Notes: generated from the sequence alone by a model not told the origin. Positions 42,742 to 50,892 are shown, counted from the first letter of the stretch. The stretch: 64,000 nt of DNA from DASUPK01 sp963804595 (GCA_963804595.1 CAWDQZ010000019.1:1-64000), one strand, 5' to 3'. Translations and numbers: made by a program.

Positions 42742-43383
42742 CTAGCTCCAGGCCCCGGACGCCATCAGCTCGGCGATCAGGTTCTCGACGCGCCCCCGGA
42801 TCTCATCCCGGATCGCGCGGACCGCCTCGATCGACTCGCCCGCCGGATCGGCGATCTCCCAGTCCTCGTAGTGCTTGCCGGGATAGACCGGGCAGGCATC
42901 GCCGCACCCCATCGTCACAACCACGTCTGCGGCGCGAACGACCTCGTCGGTGAGCGGTTTCGGGAACTCCTTGTCGATGTCGACGCCAATCTCGTACATC
43001 GCCTGAACCACGTTCGGGTGAACCTCCTCGGCCGGGGTCGACCCGGCCGAGCGCACCGATATCGCTCCCTCGGAGAGGTGGTCGGTCAGCGCGGCGGCGA
43101 CCTGAGAACGCCCGGCGTTCCTGACGCAGACGAAGAGCACCTCAGGCTTCTCCTTCTCGATCTCACCCTCGGCCTGGCCAGCGCCTCGAGCCGCTCCCGG
43201 CAAGGTGGGGCGCGCAGCGGCAGGAAGCTCAGTCCCCGGGCCGGAACGCGCTAGGGCCTCCTCGGATTCGTGGAGGAAACGCTCGATCGTCTCCCGCGAC
43301 CAGACGCCCTCGAATTCGTGGCAGAGGTTGTCTACTGCTCGTTGGCGGCGGCCGTCGACCAGGTCATCCAGTTGGTCAGCCAT
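42742..43383 (-). CDS. arsC: ArsC-type arsenate reductase (low-molecular-weight PTP fold) with N-terminal helical domain
   Basis: 213 residues. Reduces As(V) to As(III). The N-terminal ~45 residues are a helical domain (VDNLCHEFEGVWSRETIERFLHE), as in actinobacterial proteins carrying a three-helix-bundle dimerisation domain. A Pro/Ala linker follows, then the LMW-PTP domain with the P-loop VLFVCVRNAGRSQVA (nucleophile Cys 86) and the redox-Cys region VVTMGCGDACPVYPGKHYEDWEIADP (two Cys). Mycothiol- or thioredoxin-coupled regeneration is likely, but which is not shown. It is divergent from arsR across an 82-bp promoter region. Arg replaces the more usual His in CVHNAGRS. Confidence 0.9.
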   Translation of the reverse strand: MADQLDDLVDGRRQRAVDNLCHEFEGVWSRETIERFLHESEEALARSGPGTELPAAARPTLPGAARGAGQAEGEIEKEKPEVLFVCVRNAGRSQVAAALTDHLSEGAISVRSAGSTPAEEVHPNVVQAMYEIGVDIDKEFPKPLTDEVVRAADVVVTMGCGDACPVYPGKHYEDWEIADPAGESIEAVRAIRDEIRGRVENLIAELMASGAWS

Positions 43384-43429
43384 CTTCGCCTCCTCTTGTG
43401 CGATGGGCCGGGCCCTCCAAGCCTAAAGG

Positions 43430-43452
43430 TTGACAATTGTCGATTCAATCGA
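43430..43452. promoter_or_regulatory. arsR promoter/operator region
   Basis: TTGACA (43430-43435) is a consensus -35 box for arsR. It is overlapped by the palindrome GACAATTGTC (43432-43441) and followed by the dyad TCGATTCAATCGA (43440-43452). A weak -10 (TAGCGT) lies at 43454-43459. Dyads inside the promoter fit repression by ArsR of both divergent units. Assignment is by pattern only. Confidence 0.6.
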
Positions 43453-43465
43453 TTAGCGTAGATCG

Positions 43466-43819
43466 ATGGCCGTCGATCTGGAGCTGGCACCGAAGAAGAA
43501 GCGCCCCGCCGGCGAGCCCTGCTGCGAGCCCGTGGTCTACCCGGAGATCGAGCGCGCCCAGGCTGAGCGGATGGCAAACGTGGCGAAAGCCCTCGGCGAT
43601 CCGATCCGCATGCAGCTGGTCGATGTCCTGCGCAAGCACGCCGGCAAGGTCTGCGTCTGCGAGCTCGTCCCGCTCTTCGACCTCTCCCAGCCCACCGTCT
43701 CCCATCACCTCAAGGTCCTGCGGGGAGCCGGCATCGTCGGCTCGGAGCGGCAGGGTCTCTGGGCCTACTACTACGTCGAGCCCGAGGCGCTCAAGGAGCT
43801 CTCCGGATGGCTGACCTAG
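43466..43819 (+). CDS. arsR: ArsR-family arsenic-responsive repressor
   Basis: 117 residues. Winged HTH: ERMANVAKALGDPIRMQLVDVL, then DLSQPTVSHHLKVLRGAGIVGSERQG, the ArsR signature. The As(III)-sensing site is probably Cys63/Cys65 in KVCVCELV at the start of the recognition helices, with Cys19/Cys20 in the N-terminal arm (GEPCCEPV) as extra ligands. It should repress the divergent arsC unit and its own arsR-arsM-R2 unit. Its 3' end overlaps arsM by 13 bp. Confidence 0.93.
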   Translation: MAVDLELAPKKKRPAGEPCCEPVVYPEIERAQAERMANVAKALGDPIRMQLVDVLRKHAGKVCVCELVPLFDLSQPTVSHHLKVLRGAGIVGSERQGLWAYYYVEPEALKELSGWLT

Positions 43820-44661
43820 AGGCCTGCTGTGGCCCGGTGGCCCAGGGTTCCCCTTGCGGCTGCTCGGCAGACCAGGCCATGGCCGAGGACATCCGCGAGA
43901 CGGTCCGGGGGCGCTATGCGGCTGCGGCCGTGTCGGTGCAGCAGGGCCGGGTCGCCTGCTGCGGACCGTCCGAGGCCGCCGGGGGAGCGTGCGGCTGCGA
44001 CACTGACATCCCTGACGCCTGCGCCGGCGATCAGTTCGGCGCTGGCCTCTACGGCGCGGAGGAGCAAGCTGAGCTCCCGGACGCGGCCAAGCTCGCCTCG
44101 CTCGGCTGTGGCAACCCGACGGCCGTTGCTGAGCTCCATCCAGGCGAGCGAGTCCTAGATCTCGGCTCCGGCGGCGGCATCGACGTCTTGCTCTCCGCCC
44201 GCCGGGTTGGCCCGACGGGCCGCGCCTACGGACTCGACATGACCGACGAGATGCTCGAACTCGCTCGGCACAACCAGGCAGAGGCCGGGATCGAGAATGC
44301 CGAGTTCCTCAAGGGCAACATCGAGGACGTGCCACTGCCGGACGACTCGATCGACGTCGTGATCTCCAATTGCGTGATCAACCTCTCCGCCGACAAGCCT
44401 GCCGTCCTCCGCGAGGCAGCCCGCGTCTTGCGCCCGGGTGGACGCTTCGCGGTCACCGATGTCATCGCCGACGCGGGGATGGACGAGAAGACCCGGCGGG
44501 ACGTGGAGCAGTGGACGGGATGCATTGCCGGAGCGCTGAGTGAGGCCGAGTTCCGGCGTGAACTGGCGGCCGCGGGCTTTGCGGAGACCGAGATCCAAGA
44601 GACGCATCGTGTGCACGAGCAGGCCGGCTCGGCGATCATCCGGGCGAAGGTGCCCGCGTGA
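43807..44661 (+). CDS. arsM: ArsM arsenite S-adenosylmethionine methyltransferase
   Basis: 284 residues. Methylates As(III) to methylated, partly volatile species. SAM-binding motif VLDLGSGGGIDVLLSA (about 117-132). The three conserved As-binding Cys are Cys101 (LASLGCGNP), Cys189 (VVISNCVINLS) and Cys239 (QWTGCIAGAL). The N-terminus holds two similar Cys-rich stretches, CCGP...CGC at 7-19 and CCGP...CGC at 51-64; the second is usual for this group and the first looks like an extra copy. It overlaps arsR upstream and the R2-like gene downstream (ATGA). Confidence 0.93.
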   Translation: MADLEACCGPVAQGSPCGCSADQAMAEDIRETVRGRYAAAAVSVQQGRVACCGPSEAAGGACGCDTDIPDACAGDQFGAGLYGAEEQAELPDAAKLASLGCGNPTAVAELHPGERVLDLGSGGGIDVLLSARRVGPTGRAYGLDMTDEMLELARHNQAEAGIENAEFLKGNIEDVPLPDDSIDVVISNCVINLSADKPAVLREAARVLRPGGRFAVTDVIADAGMDEKTRRDVEQWTGCIAGALSEAEFRRELAAAGFAETEIQETHRVHEQAGSAIIRAKVPA

Positions 44662-45491
44662 CGACCCAGGCAGCGCTCAAGGAGCCGCAACAGCTTTATC
44701 TCGACTGGGAGCACGCCCACTGGGCAGCCCAGGACGTCGACCTCACCCGCGATCCGACCGACTGGGAGGGGCTCGAGGAGAGCGAGCGCAACCTTCTCTA
44801 CTTCGCCCTCAGCTCGCTGATGGTCGCCGAGGAGCGAATCTCGACCCAGTTCGTCGGCCTGGTCCTCGCGCAGGACGATGAGGAGGAGGGCAGCTTCCTC
44901 TCGACGCAGCTCGTTGACGAGGTCAGGCACATGCAGTTCTACGCCCGATTCCAGGACGAGGTGATCGCGGATCCGGCCACGATCGCCGCCCACGCGGCCC
45001 GCTCGCGCGAGGTTCTCGGCGAGCCCTTCAAGCGGATCTTCGACGAGGCTCTGGTCCAGGCCCACGATCGTCTGCTCCGTGACCCCCGTGACCGTGAGGC
45101 CAAGGTCGACTTCGTGACGATCTACCACATGGTCCTCGAGGGGACGCTCGGCTTGATCACCTCGCACTTCCTCCTCGACCTGCTCCGGGAGCGGGAGCTT
45201 CTGCCAGGCTTCGTCGACGGCTACTCGCGGATTGCCGCCGACGAGCAGCGCCACATCGCCTACGGAACCTGGTTCTTGCGCGAGGCGGTGGCCGGCGACG
45301 AGCGCATGGGCCAGCGGGTACGCGAGCGTCTTCTCGATCTTCTGCCCACCGTCGCCGAGGTCGTGGCGCCCCCGAGCGAGGGCGCCTTCGACGCCCTCGG
45401 AGTCGACGACGGTGCCCTGGCCCGGTTCGGTCTCGAGACGCTGAATCGACGGTTGAGCATCATCGGCGTCTCTCTCGAGGCAAGCGAGTGA
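44658..45491 (+). CDS. R2-like ferritin-fold diiron (or Mn/Fe) protein in the arsenic operon
   Basis: 277 residues resembling ribonucleotide reductase small subunits and R2-like ligand-binding oxidases. Likely metal ligands are Glu58 or Glu59 (MVAEERIS), Glu88 and His91 (VDEVRHMQF), Glu161 (YHMVLEG), and Glu196 and His199 (DEQRHIAYG), i.e. two ExxH motifs. Tyr156 lies five residues before Glu161, the spacing of the cross-linking Tyr in R2lox; the matching Val position is Ile61. At 277 residues it is shorter than class I R2 proteins. ATGA overlap with arsM ties its expression to arsenic. A role in oxidising methylarsenicals or in repair is inference only. No large reductase subunit is nearby. 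Confidence 0.83.
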   Translation: MTTQAALKEPQQLYLDWEHAHWAAQDVDLTRDPTDWEGLEESERNLLYFALSSLMVAEERISTQFVGLVLAQDDEEEGSFLSTQLVDEVRHMQFYARFQDEVIADPATIAAHAARSREVLGEPFKRIFDEALVQAHDRLLRDPRDREAKVDFVTIYHMVLEGTLGLITSHFLLDLLRERELLPGFVDGYSRIAADEQRHIAYGTWFLREAVAGDERMGQRVRERLLDLLPTVAEVVAPPSEGAFDALGVDDGALARFGLETLNRRLSIIGVSLEASE

Positions 45492-45497
45492 GACCCG

Positions 45498-45510
45498 GCG
45501 CTCTGAGCGC
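45498..45510. terminator. Short hairpin between convergent genes
   Basis: GCGCTCTGAGCGC forms a 5-bp GC stem with a 3-nt loop in the 22-bp gap between the R2-like and DegV genes. It could serve both directions. No T-tract follows, so the call is weak. Confidence 0.3.
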
Positions 45511-45513
45511 GGA

Positions 45514-46383
45514 CTAGCCCTCGAGCGCCTTCGAGGAAACCCCGCCGACCCCGAGCAGCCCGGGGCCCACGTGGGCGCCGATCACCGGCCCGACCTCCGA
45601 GATGAAGACCGGGTCGTGGCCGAAGATCGGCCGACAGGCGTCCACCATCCGCTGGGCGCTCTCCGGATCCTGGACGTGCTGAACGACCCAGGCGTCGGCT
45701 CCGTCCTCGTGGCGCTGGCGTGCGTAGTCGAGCAGCCGCTCGAAGGCCCTGCTGCGCGTGCGCACGCGCTCGATCGGCGTGATCTCGTCCTCGAGCGTGA
45801 GGATCGGCTTGATCTTCAGAGTGGTGCCGATCCAGTGGCGGGCTGCGCCGATCCGTCCACCGCGCCGCAGATAGTCGAGGGTGTCCACGGCGAACCAGAT
45901 CTTGAGCTCCGCGCGAAGTCGCTCGGCCGCCTCGTTCGCCTCGGCTGCGTTCCCGCCCCTCTCGGCGACGTTCGCCGCCCCGAGGATCATCAGTCCCATA
46001 CCGCCGCAACCGGTCCTCGAGTCGCAGACCACGATTCGCTCCCCGCCCTTGCCGTCGGCCGTGAGCCTCTCCCGCGCCTGCATCGCGGACTCATAGGTGC
46101 CCGAGATCCCGGATGAGAGGTGGATGGAGATGATCTCCTTCCCCTCGGCGAGCAGCGGCCCGTACACGGAGATGAAGTCTCCGACGGAGGGCTGTGAGGT
46201 GGTCACCTGCTTGTCCGACGCGCGCAGGCGCTCGTAGAAGCCGCGGAGGTCGGCGATCTCCGACTCCTTCTCCTGCTCTCCCTCGATGCCGACGTAGAGG
46301 CTGACGAGGTGGACGTCGTGCTGCTGGAGGAGCTCAGGCGGCAGGTAGGACGTCGTGTCGGCGACGACCGCGGTCGAGGACAT
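45514..46383 (-). CDS. DegV-family fatty-acid-binding protein
   Basis: 289 residues. Binds a fatty acid, possibly supplying a fatty-acid kinase system (FakB-like). N-terminal VVADTTSYLPPELLQQHDVHLVSLYV, TTSQPSVGDF, SIHLSSGISGTYESAMQA, VCDSRTGCGGMGLMIL and the C-terminal domain RIGAARHWIGTTLKIKPIL are the family blocks. FISEVGPVIGAHVGPGLLGVG at the C-terminus is typical. It ends 22 bp from the R2-like gene on the opposite strand and diverges from the SDR gene. Confidence 0.92.
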   Translation of the reverse strand: MSSTAVVADTTSYLPPELLQQHDVHLVSLYVGIEGEQEKESEIADLRGFYERLRASDKQVTTSQPSVGDFISVYGPLLAEGKEIISIHLSSGISGTYESAMQARERLTADGKGGERIVVCDSRTGCGGMGLMILGAANVAERGGNAAEANEAAERLRAELKIWFAVDTLDYLRRGGRIGAARHWIGTTLKIKPILTLEDEITPIERVRTRSRAFERLLDYARQRHEDGADAWVVQHVQDPESAQRMVDACRPIFGHDPVFISEVGPVIGAHVGPGLLGVGGVSSKALEG

Positions 46384-46409
46384 TGCGGGCGTTCTAGCAT
46401 GCCCATCCT

Positions 46410-47465
46410 ATGGCGAAGACGCTCGTCACGGGCGGGACGGGCTTTGTCGGCCTCCATGTGGCGAGGGAACTGGCGCGGAGGGGGGACGAGCTACGCCTCC
46501 TCGTTCGCGAGCAGAGCAACTTGGAGCCGCTCGAGGGGATCGAGTACGAGCGCGCCATCGGCGACGTCACCGACCGAGGCTCGGTGCGCAGGGCGATGAA
46601 GGACGTCAGGCGCGTCTTCCACGTCGCCGGCACGACCTCCATGCGCAGCCGGGACCGAATCCGGGTCTTCGAGGTGAACGTGGAGGGCACGAGGAACGTC
46701 TTCGAGGAGGCCCTCAGCGCGGGCGTGGAGCGCGCCGTCCTGACCTCGAGCTCGAGCGCCGTGGGCGCGGCCAGGCCGGGTGAGACGATCGACGAGGAGA
46801 ACCCGTTCACCGTCGGTCGTCTCGGCGTCGCCTACATCAACTCGAAGCACGACGCCGAGCTGGTCGCGATGCGGACGGCGGCCAGGGGGCTCCCTGTCGT
46901 GATCGTCAACCCGTCGTTCGTGCTCGGCCCGGACGATCCCAACCCGAGGGGCACGTCCAACGCGCTCATCCGCCGGCTGCTGCTTCGCAGGATCCCGGGG
47001 TACGTCGACGGCGCGATCAACATCGTCGACGTCCGGGACGTCGCGCTGGGGCATCTGCTCGCGGACGAGCGGGGCGAGACGTCGGAGCGCTACCTGCTGA
47101 CGGGGCGGAACTTCACCCTGCAGCGTCTCTTCGCCGACCTCAGCCGGATCGCGGGAGTTCCCCCGCCGCCGGTTCGGATGCAGGGAAGGCTCGTCGTCAT
47201 GGGGGTGGAGGGGATGGAGCTGATCGGCGTTCGGCTCCCAACGTCCCCGGACGAGGTCCGCTCCGGCACGCAGTGGTTCACCTACCGCAACGACAAGGCG
47301 CGGGAGAAGCTCGGCTGGGTGCCTCGGCCTCACGAGGAGACCCTCGAGGACGCCGTCCGCTGGCAGCTGCAGGAGCTCGGCGAGCGCGCGAAGGGACACC
47401 AGCTCACCGACCTAGCCATGCGAGCCACCGGCCGAGCGTTCGGCCTGCTTCCCTTCAACCGATGA
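46410..47465 (+). CDS. Extended SDR, dihydroflavonol-reductase/HpnA-like
   Basis: 351 residues. Rossmann motif LVTGGTGFVGLHVARELARRG, DVTDRGSVRRAM, HVAGTTSMRSRD, VNVEGTRNVFEEAL, LTSSSSAVG, and the active-site YINSKHDAELVA (Tyr-x3-Lys). VNPSFVLGPDDPNP is typical of dihydroflavonol-4-reductase-like and hopanoid-associated sugar epimerases. The specific substrate is unknown. Its stop overlaps the start of the CPC-motif protein (ATGA). Confidence 0.88.
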   Translation: MAKTLVTGGTGFVGLHVARELARRGDELRLLVREQSNLEPLEGIEYERAIGDVTDRGSVRRAMKDVRRVFHVAGTTSMRSRDRIRVFEVNVEGTRNVFEEALSAGVERAVLTSSSSAVGAARPGETIDEENPFTVGRLGVAYINSKHDAELVAMRTAARGLPVVIVNPSFVLGPDDPNPRGTSNALIRRLLLRRIPGYVDGAINIVDVRDVALGHLLADERGETSERYLLTGRNFTLQRLFADLSRIAGVPPPPVRMQGRLVVMGVEGMELIGVRLPTSPDEVRSGTQWFTYRNDKAREKLGWVPRPHEETLEDAVRWQLQELGERAKGHQLTDLAMRATGRAFGLLPFNR

Positions 47466-47758
47466 GCGACCCGCGCCGAGTCCTCTACCGCTGCGGGACG
47501 CCCACGAACTTCCTCTGCCCGTGCGGAGCGGTGTCGAGGCGGCTGAAGAAGCACGGGCTCGAGTACAGGACCGAGCGGGTCCGTCGGCGCCGCTCGAACC
47601 GCCCCGAGATAGTCGAGCTCACCAAGCTCCCCCACGTCCCGGTGCTCGTCGACGGGGACGAGGTGGTCAACGACTCGAGGCGGATCCTGGAGTACCTGGA
47701 GTGGCGCTACGGCGAGTCGACGCCGGCGGCCGCCAATGCCTCGTCCGGCTCCCAGTAG
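47462..47758 (+). CDS. Glutaredoxin/GST-N-terminal-like thioredoxin-fold protein with CPC motif
   Basis: 98 residues. LYRCGTPTNFLCPCGAVSRRLKKHGLEYRTERV, then LTKLPHVPVLVDGDEVVNDSRRILEYLEWRYG. The cis-Pro in HVPVLVDGD and the DSRRILEYLE helix are classic GST-N/glutaredoxin features. The redox site reads CPCG (Cys19, Cys21) with an extra Cys11, instead of CPYC. The start overlaps the SDR stop. Its last ~50 bp overlap the end of a degraded SnoaL-like gene on the other strand. Confidence 0.8.
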   Translation: MSDPRRVLYRCGTPTNFLCPCGAVSRRLKKHGLEYRTERVRRRRSNRPEIVELTKLPHVPVLVDGDEVVNDSRRILEYLEWRYGESTPAAANASSGSQ

Positions 47759-48028
47759 GCGCGCAGATGGGCGAGCTTGCCGTCGCGGGCTTGGCAGACA
47801 TAGCCCCAGACGTGGTCGAGCAGGACGTCGCCTCCGACGGACACGACCCTGAACCTCACCAGCGCCACGAGGCTATCCCCAGCATCGATCAGGTCCTCGA
47901 CCGTGATCTCGCCTGCGGTGAAGATCTCCTCTAGCCCTCGAACGCCTCCGCGACCGCCTCCTTGCCTCGATCGGGCCGGCTAACCGCTCCCACATCCGCC
48001 TGAGGCTCTCCAGGTCCTCGGAGCTCAC
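47707..48028 (-). pseudogene. SnoaL-like protein remnant
   Basis: GTG 48028 opens SSEDLESLRRMWERLAGPIEARR. The frame then becomes Arg-rich and stops. In a neighbouring frame the C-terminal half of an NTF2-fold protein continues (EEIFTAGEITVEDLIDAGDS, LVALVRFRVVSVGGDV, HVWGYVCQARDGKLAHLRAYW) to a stop at 47707. Joined it is only about 105 residues, against the usual ~130, so both an internal deletion and a frame change are needed. This also accounts for the 319-bp gap between the flanking plus-strand genes. Confidence 0.6.
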
Positions 48029-48077
48029 GCAGGCAGTATCTCCGAGTCGGCGAGAGCGCCCTCTACAATGTGCCTCG

Positions 48078-48452
48078 ATGAGTGAGACCCTTCAGCCGAT
48101 CACGCTGACCGACAAGGCGGCGACCAAGATCAAGGAGCTGCTCGGCGAGCAGGAGAACGGCGCCGAGCAGGCTCTGCGCGTCGCGGTTCGCGGCGGCGGC
48201 TGCTCCGGCTTCCAGTACGCGCTCGCCTTCGACGCCCCCAAGGAGGACGACCACCGCTTCGAGAATCAGGGTGTGGCGGTCGTCGTCGACAAGGCGAGCA
48301 TGCAGTTCGTCTTCGGCTCCGAGGTCGACTGGGTGGACGGACTCCAGGGGGCCGGCTTCTCGGTCAACAACCCGAATGTCGTCGCAGCCTGCGGCTGCGG
48401 GTCTTCCTTCCAGGTGAAGGAAGACGCGGCCGAGTCGGCCGCCGCGGTCTAG
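48078..48452 (+). CDS. erpA: ErpA/IscA-type Fe-S cluster carrier (A-type)
   Basis: 124 residues. The three cluster-ligand Cys of the A-type carriers are Cys42 (VRGGGCSGFQYALAF) and Cys105/Cys107 (NVVAACGCGSSF). The family core ITLTDKAATKIKELL is present. It receives clusters from the scaffold and passes them to target enzymes. It faces the Grx4/BolA pair across a 19-bp convergent gap; all three act in Fe-S trafficking. Confidence 0.93.
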   Translation: MSETLQPITLTDKAATKIKELLGEQENGAEQALRVAVRGGGCSGFQYALAFDAPKEDDHRFENQGVAVVVDKASMQFVFGSEVDWVDGLQGAGFSVNNPNVVAACGCGSSFQVKEDAAESAAAV

Positions 48453-48471
48453 CCCGATTCTCCCCGAGCTA

Positions 48472-48882
48472 CTAGCGCTCGATCTGGATCGGCGGGCTCT
48501 GTTGCGGGTCGTCCGCCTTGAGTTCCTGCTTGGCCGACTGTGGTGCCGGCTCCGTGCGCTCGGCACCGAGCAGGCCACCTAGCTCGCCCGACTCGTCCAT
48601 CTCCACGACGATGTCGGCGCCGCCCACCAGCTCGCCGTTGACGTAGAGCTGGGGGAAGGTCTGCCAGTCCGAGATCTCGGCGGTCACCTCCCGCAGGGGC
48701 TGGAGCGCGGGGAGGACGTCAAGCGCGCCGTATTCGACGCCGTACGACTCGAGCACCTTCACGACCCGCATCGAGAACCCGCACTGCGGCGCGTCGGGGG
48801 TGCCTTTCATGAAGAGCAGGATCTGGTTGTCCCGGATCAGCTCCTCGACCTTGTCCTTGAGGGTGGGTTCAGTCATCGACAC
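48472..48882 (-). CDS. grxD: Monothiol glutaredoxin (Grx4/GrxD type)
   Basis: 136 residues. Active site CGFS at 34-37 within FMKGTPDAPQCGFSMRVVKVLE, and DWQTFPQLYVNGELVGGADIVVEM with the cis-Pro and glutathione-binding residues. Monothiol CGFS glutaredoxins bind [2Fe-2S] with glutathione and partner with BolA. Here the BolA gene is directly upstream, 16 bp away. The C-terminal ~35 residues are an unconserved Pro/Gln-rich tail. Confidence 0.93.
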   Translation of the reverse strand: MSMTEPTLKDKVEELIRDNQILLFMKGTPDAPQCGFSMRVVKVLESYGVEYGALDVLPALQPLREVTAEISDWQTFPQLYVNGELVGGADIVVEMDESGELGGLLGAERTEPAPQSAKQELKADDPQQSPPIQIER

Positions 48883-48898
48883 TCACTATACGCAGGCC

Positions 48899-49135
48899 CT
48901 ACTCCGGCACCGAAGTCTTGATGGAAAGTGCGTGGATCGAGCCGTCGTCGAAGCGCGTCTGGACGGCCCGCTTGACCACTTTGTGCTGCTCGATCCGCGA
49001 GAGGCCCTCGAACTGCGGAGCGGTGACGGTGGCACTGAGGTGATCCTGCGTGCCGGTCTCGTCGACGACCTCGACCTTCGCCCCCGGCAGCGAGGCCTCG
49101 ATCATCAGCCGCACCTCGTCGAGTGAGATCGCCAT
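48899..49135 (-). CDS. BolA-family protein
   Basis: 78 residues: DEVRLMIEASLPGAKVEVVDETG, HLSATVTAPQFEGLSRIEQHKVV and a C-terminal IHALSIKTSVPE with the invariant His, matching BolA/IbaG. It forms a heterodimeric Fe-S complex with the CGFS glutaredoxin encoded next. ATG 49135 is chosen because it gives the standard family length; the upstream open frame lacks conservation. Confidence 0.92.
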   Translation of the reverse strand: MAISLDEVRLMIEASLPGAKVEVVDETGTQDHLSATVTAPQFEGLSRIEQHKVVKRAVQTRFDDGSIHALSIKTSVPE

Positions 49136-49250
49136 CGGTCGAATCCTACGGAGCCGGAAGTAAGATCGATCAGGGCCGCCGGGGCAGGACCTGGTGCCGG
49201 CCCGAGACATAGGCGGGTGCGGATATCCGCTGACGAGAGGAGGAATCCGG

Positions 49251-50033
49251 TTGAACGCATGGACCGCGACGGCGCTTGCCGAGCTGACCGCCGCCGAACG
49301 CGAGGTTGCCGACCTGCTGCCGATCGAGGCCGACCCCGCCGAGGCGGAGGTCGTACTCGACCGAGTTCCGTACTGGTTCCACACCTTCGCCCTGAACCGG
49401 GCCGAGGGCATCTACGCGCCCGGGACCGCGCGCGATCACCGCTACCGGATCCCAGCCATCCCGGAGAGCTTCGAGGGACTTTCGGTCCTGGACATCGGGA
49501 CCTTCGACGGCTTCTATGCCTTCCTCGCGGAGGCCCGCGGCGCCGACCACGTGGTCGCCGTCGACAACGAGCAATACATCGAGTGGGTGCGGGCACGCTG
49601 GGGCGTCGACCTCGAGGGAGGTGAGGGGTTCAGAGCGATCCACGAGCTGCTGGACTCGCGGGTCGAGTACCGGAGGCTCGACGCCCTGGAGCTCGATCAG
49701 CTCGAGGAGAGATTCGACTTCATCTTCTGCTGCGGGATCCTCCACCGGGTCGAGGCACCGGGGATGCTTCTGCGCCTGCTGAGCGGGCACCTCACCGAAG
49801 GCGGCAGGGTCCTGATCGAGACGCACGGCGTTTTCGCCGATCCAAACGATGGCGATCCGGTGCACCGCTACCTCCCGGGCGAGGTATACCCGGACGACGA
49901 CTACGTCTACTGGGGCTTCACCGCCCCTGGGATCGAGATGCTCGGGCGTAAGAGCGGCTTCCGGCGCTTCGAGCTGGTCGACGCACCTGTGATCGACGGC
50001 CATCCGCGGCTCATCGGCTGGCTGCGGCGCTGA
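49251..50033 (+). CDS. Class I SAM methyltransferase (DUF1698/CmoB-like)
   Basis: 260 residues. SVLDIGTFDGFYAFLAEARGADHVVAVDNEQY is the SAM-binding motif I-II region. YWFHTFALNRAEGIYAPGTARDHRYR before it and FCCGILHRVEAPGMLLRLLS after it match the DUF1698/CmoB-type fold. The actual substrate may be a sugar or tRNA-related compound; I cannot decide. TTG 49251 is preferred because a strong AGAGGAGG (49236-49243) precedes it at the right distance. Confidence 0.8.
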   Translation: MNAWTATALAELTAAEREVADLLPIEADPAEAEVVLDRVPYWFHTFALNRAEGIYAPGTARDHRYRIPAIPESFEGLSVLDIGTFDGFYAFLAEARGADHVVAVDNEQYIEWVRARWGVDLEGGEGFRAIHELLDSRVEYRRLDALELDQLEERFDFIFCCGILHRVEAPGMLLRLLSGHLTEGGRVLIETHGVFADPNDGDPVHRYLPGEVYPDDDYVYWGFTAPGIEMLGRKSGFRRFELVDAPVIDGHPRLIGWLRR

Positions 50034-50124
50034 GCGCGCCGGCCGCCGGGTCACAGAATCGTTACGAGGGGTTTGCAGGGATTTCACAACCCCAGACCCC
50101 CCACAGGGTCAACCTACGCCCACC

Positions 50125-50892
50125 ATGGCAGGCGACCTGATCGCCCATCGTCTTGGACGCGCGTACGGCCCGGACAACTCGAAGACTGCGCTCCGCCGCT
50201 CGCTCTCCGGGCCGCTCGACGGGTTGGAGACCGACGTCTGTATGACGGCGGACGGCGGGCTGGTGCTCCTGCATGACCCACTCCTGTCGCTCGGGACGAC
50301 CCTGTCGGGCTGGGCCCACGAGCGCACCCTCGGGGAGATCCTGGACGGCAGCCTGCTCGACTCCGACGGCCAGCCGGCCGGCGAGCCGCCGCTCGCCCTC
50401 GAGCAGCTGCTCGAGGCGGTGCCCCTTGACTTGACCATCCAGGTGGAGGTGAAGACGCAGTCGAACCCGGAGCTCGCCCGTCGCACTGCTGGGGCGATCT
50501 GCGAGCGCTACGCGCGTTCTCCTCAGCGCGATCGTCTCGAGGTGATCAGCTTCCATTCCGATGCCTGCGAGGTCGCCGCCGCCGCCGGCCTTCGCACGCG
50601 CCTGGTGATCTGGGCCGATTACGCGCCCGAGACGCTCGCGGGCTGGGCGCTTCGCCACGGGGTCAGCGGCGTCAAGGTCGAGCACTTCCTGCTCTCCGAC
50701 GAGCTCCTCGGCCCGTTGCGGGAGGCAGGGATCACTGTGAGCACCGGCACCGTCAACGACGTCGATCTTCTGGATCAGGTCCTCCGGGTATTGCCCCGCT
50801 GCATCACCACCGACCGGCCGCGCGAGCTCCGCGCGGAGGCCCTGGCACGGGGGCTGCTGCCAGTCGGCTACGAGCTGCCGGCCGCCGCCTGA
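50125..50892 (+). CDS. Glycerophosphodiester phosphodiesterase
   Basis: 255 residues. GDPD motifs: IAHRLGRAYGPDNS (catalytic His-Arg, about 6-19), ETDVCMTADGGLVLLHDP (metal Glu/Asp and the second catalytic His, about 35-52), and IQVEVKTQ (Glu/Lys). There is no signal peptide, so it is cytoplasmic, hydrolysing glycerophosphodiesters to glycerol-3-phosphate. RxG replaces the common HRG. A weak dyad, GGGGTT...AACCCC (50068-50093), lies upstream. It is convergent with the fprA-like gene, with no gap. Confidence 0.88.
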   Translation: MAGDLIAHRLGRAYGPDNSKTALRRSLSGPLDGLETDVCMTADGGLVLLHDPLLSLGTTLSGWAHERTLGEILDGSLLDSDGQPAGEPPLALEQLLEAVPLDLTIQVEVKTQSNPELARRTAGAICERYARSPQRDRLEVISFHSDACEVAAAAGLRTRLVIWADYAPETLAGWALRHGVSGVKVEHFLLSDELLGPLREAGITVSTGTVNDVDLLDQVLRVLPRCITTDRPRELRAEALARGLLPVGYELPAAA

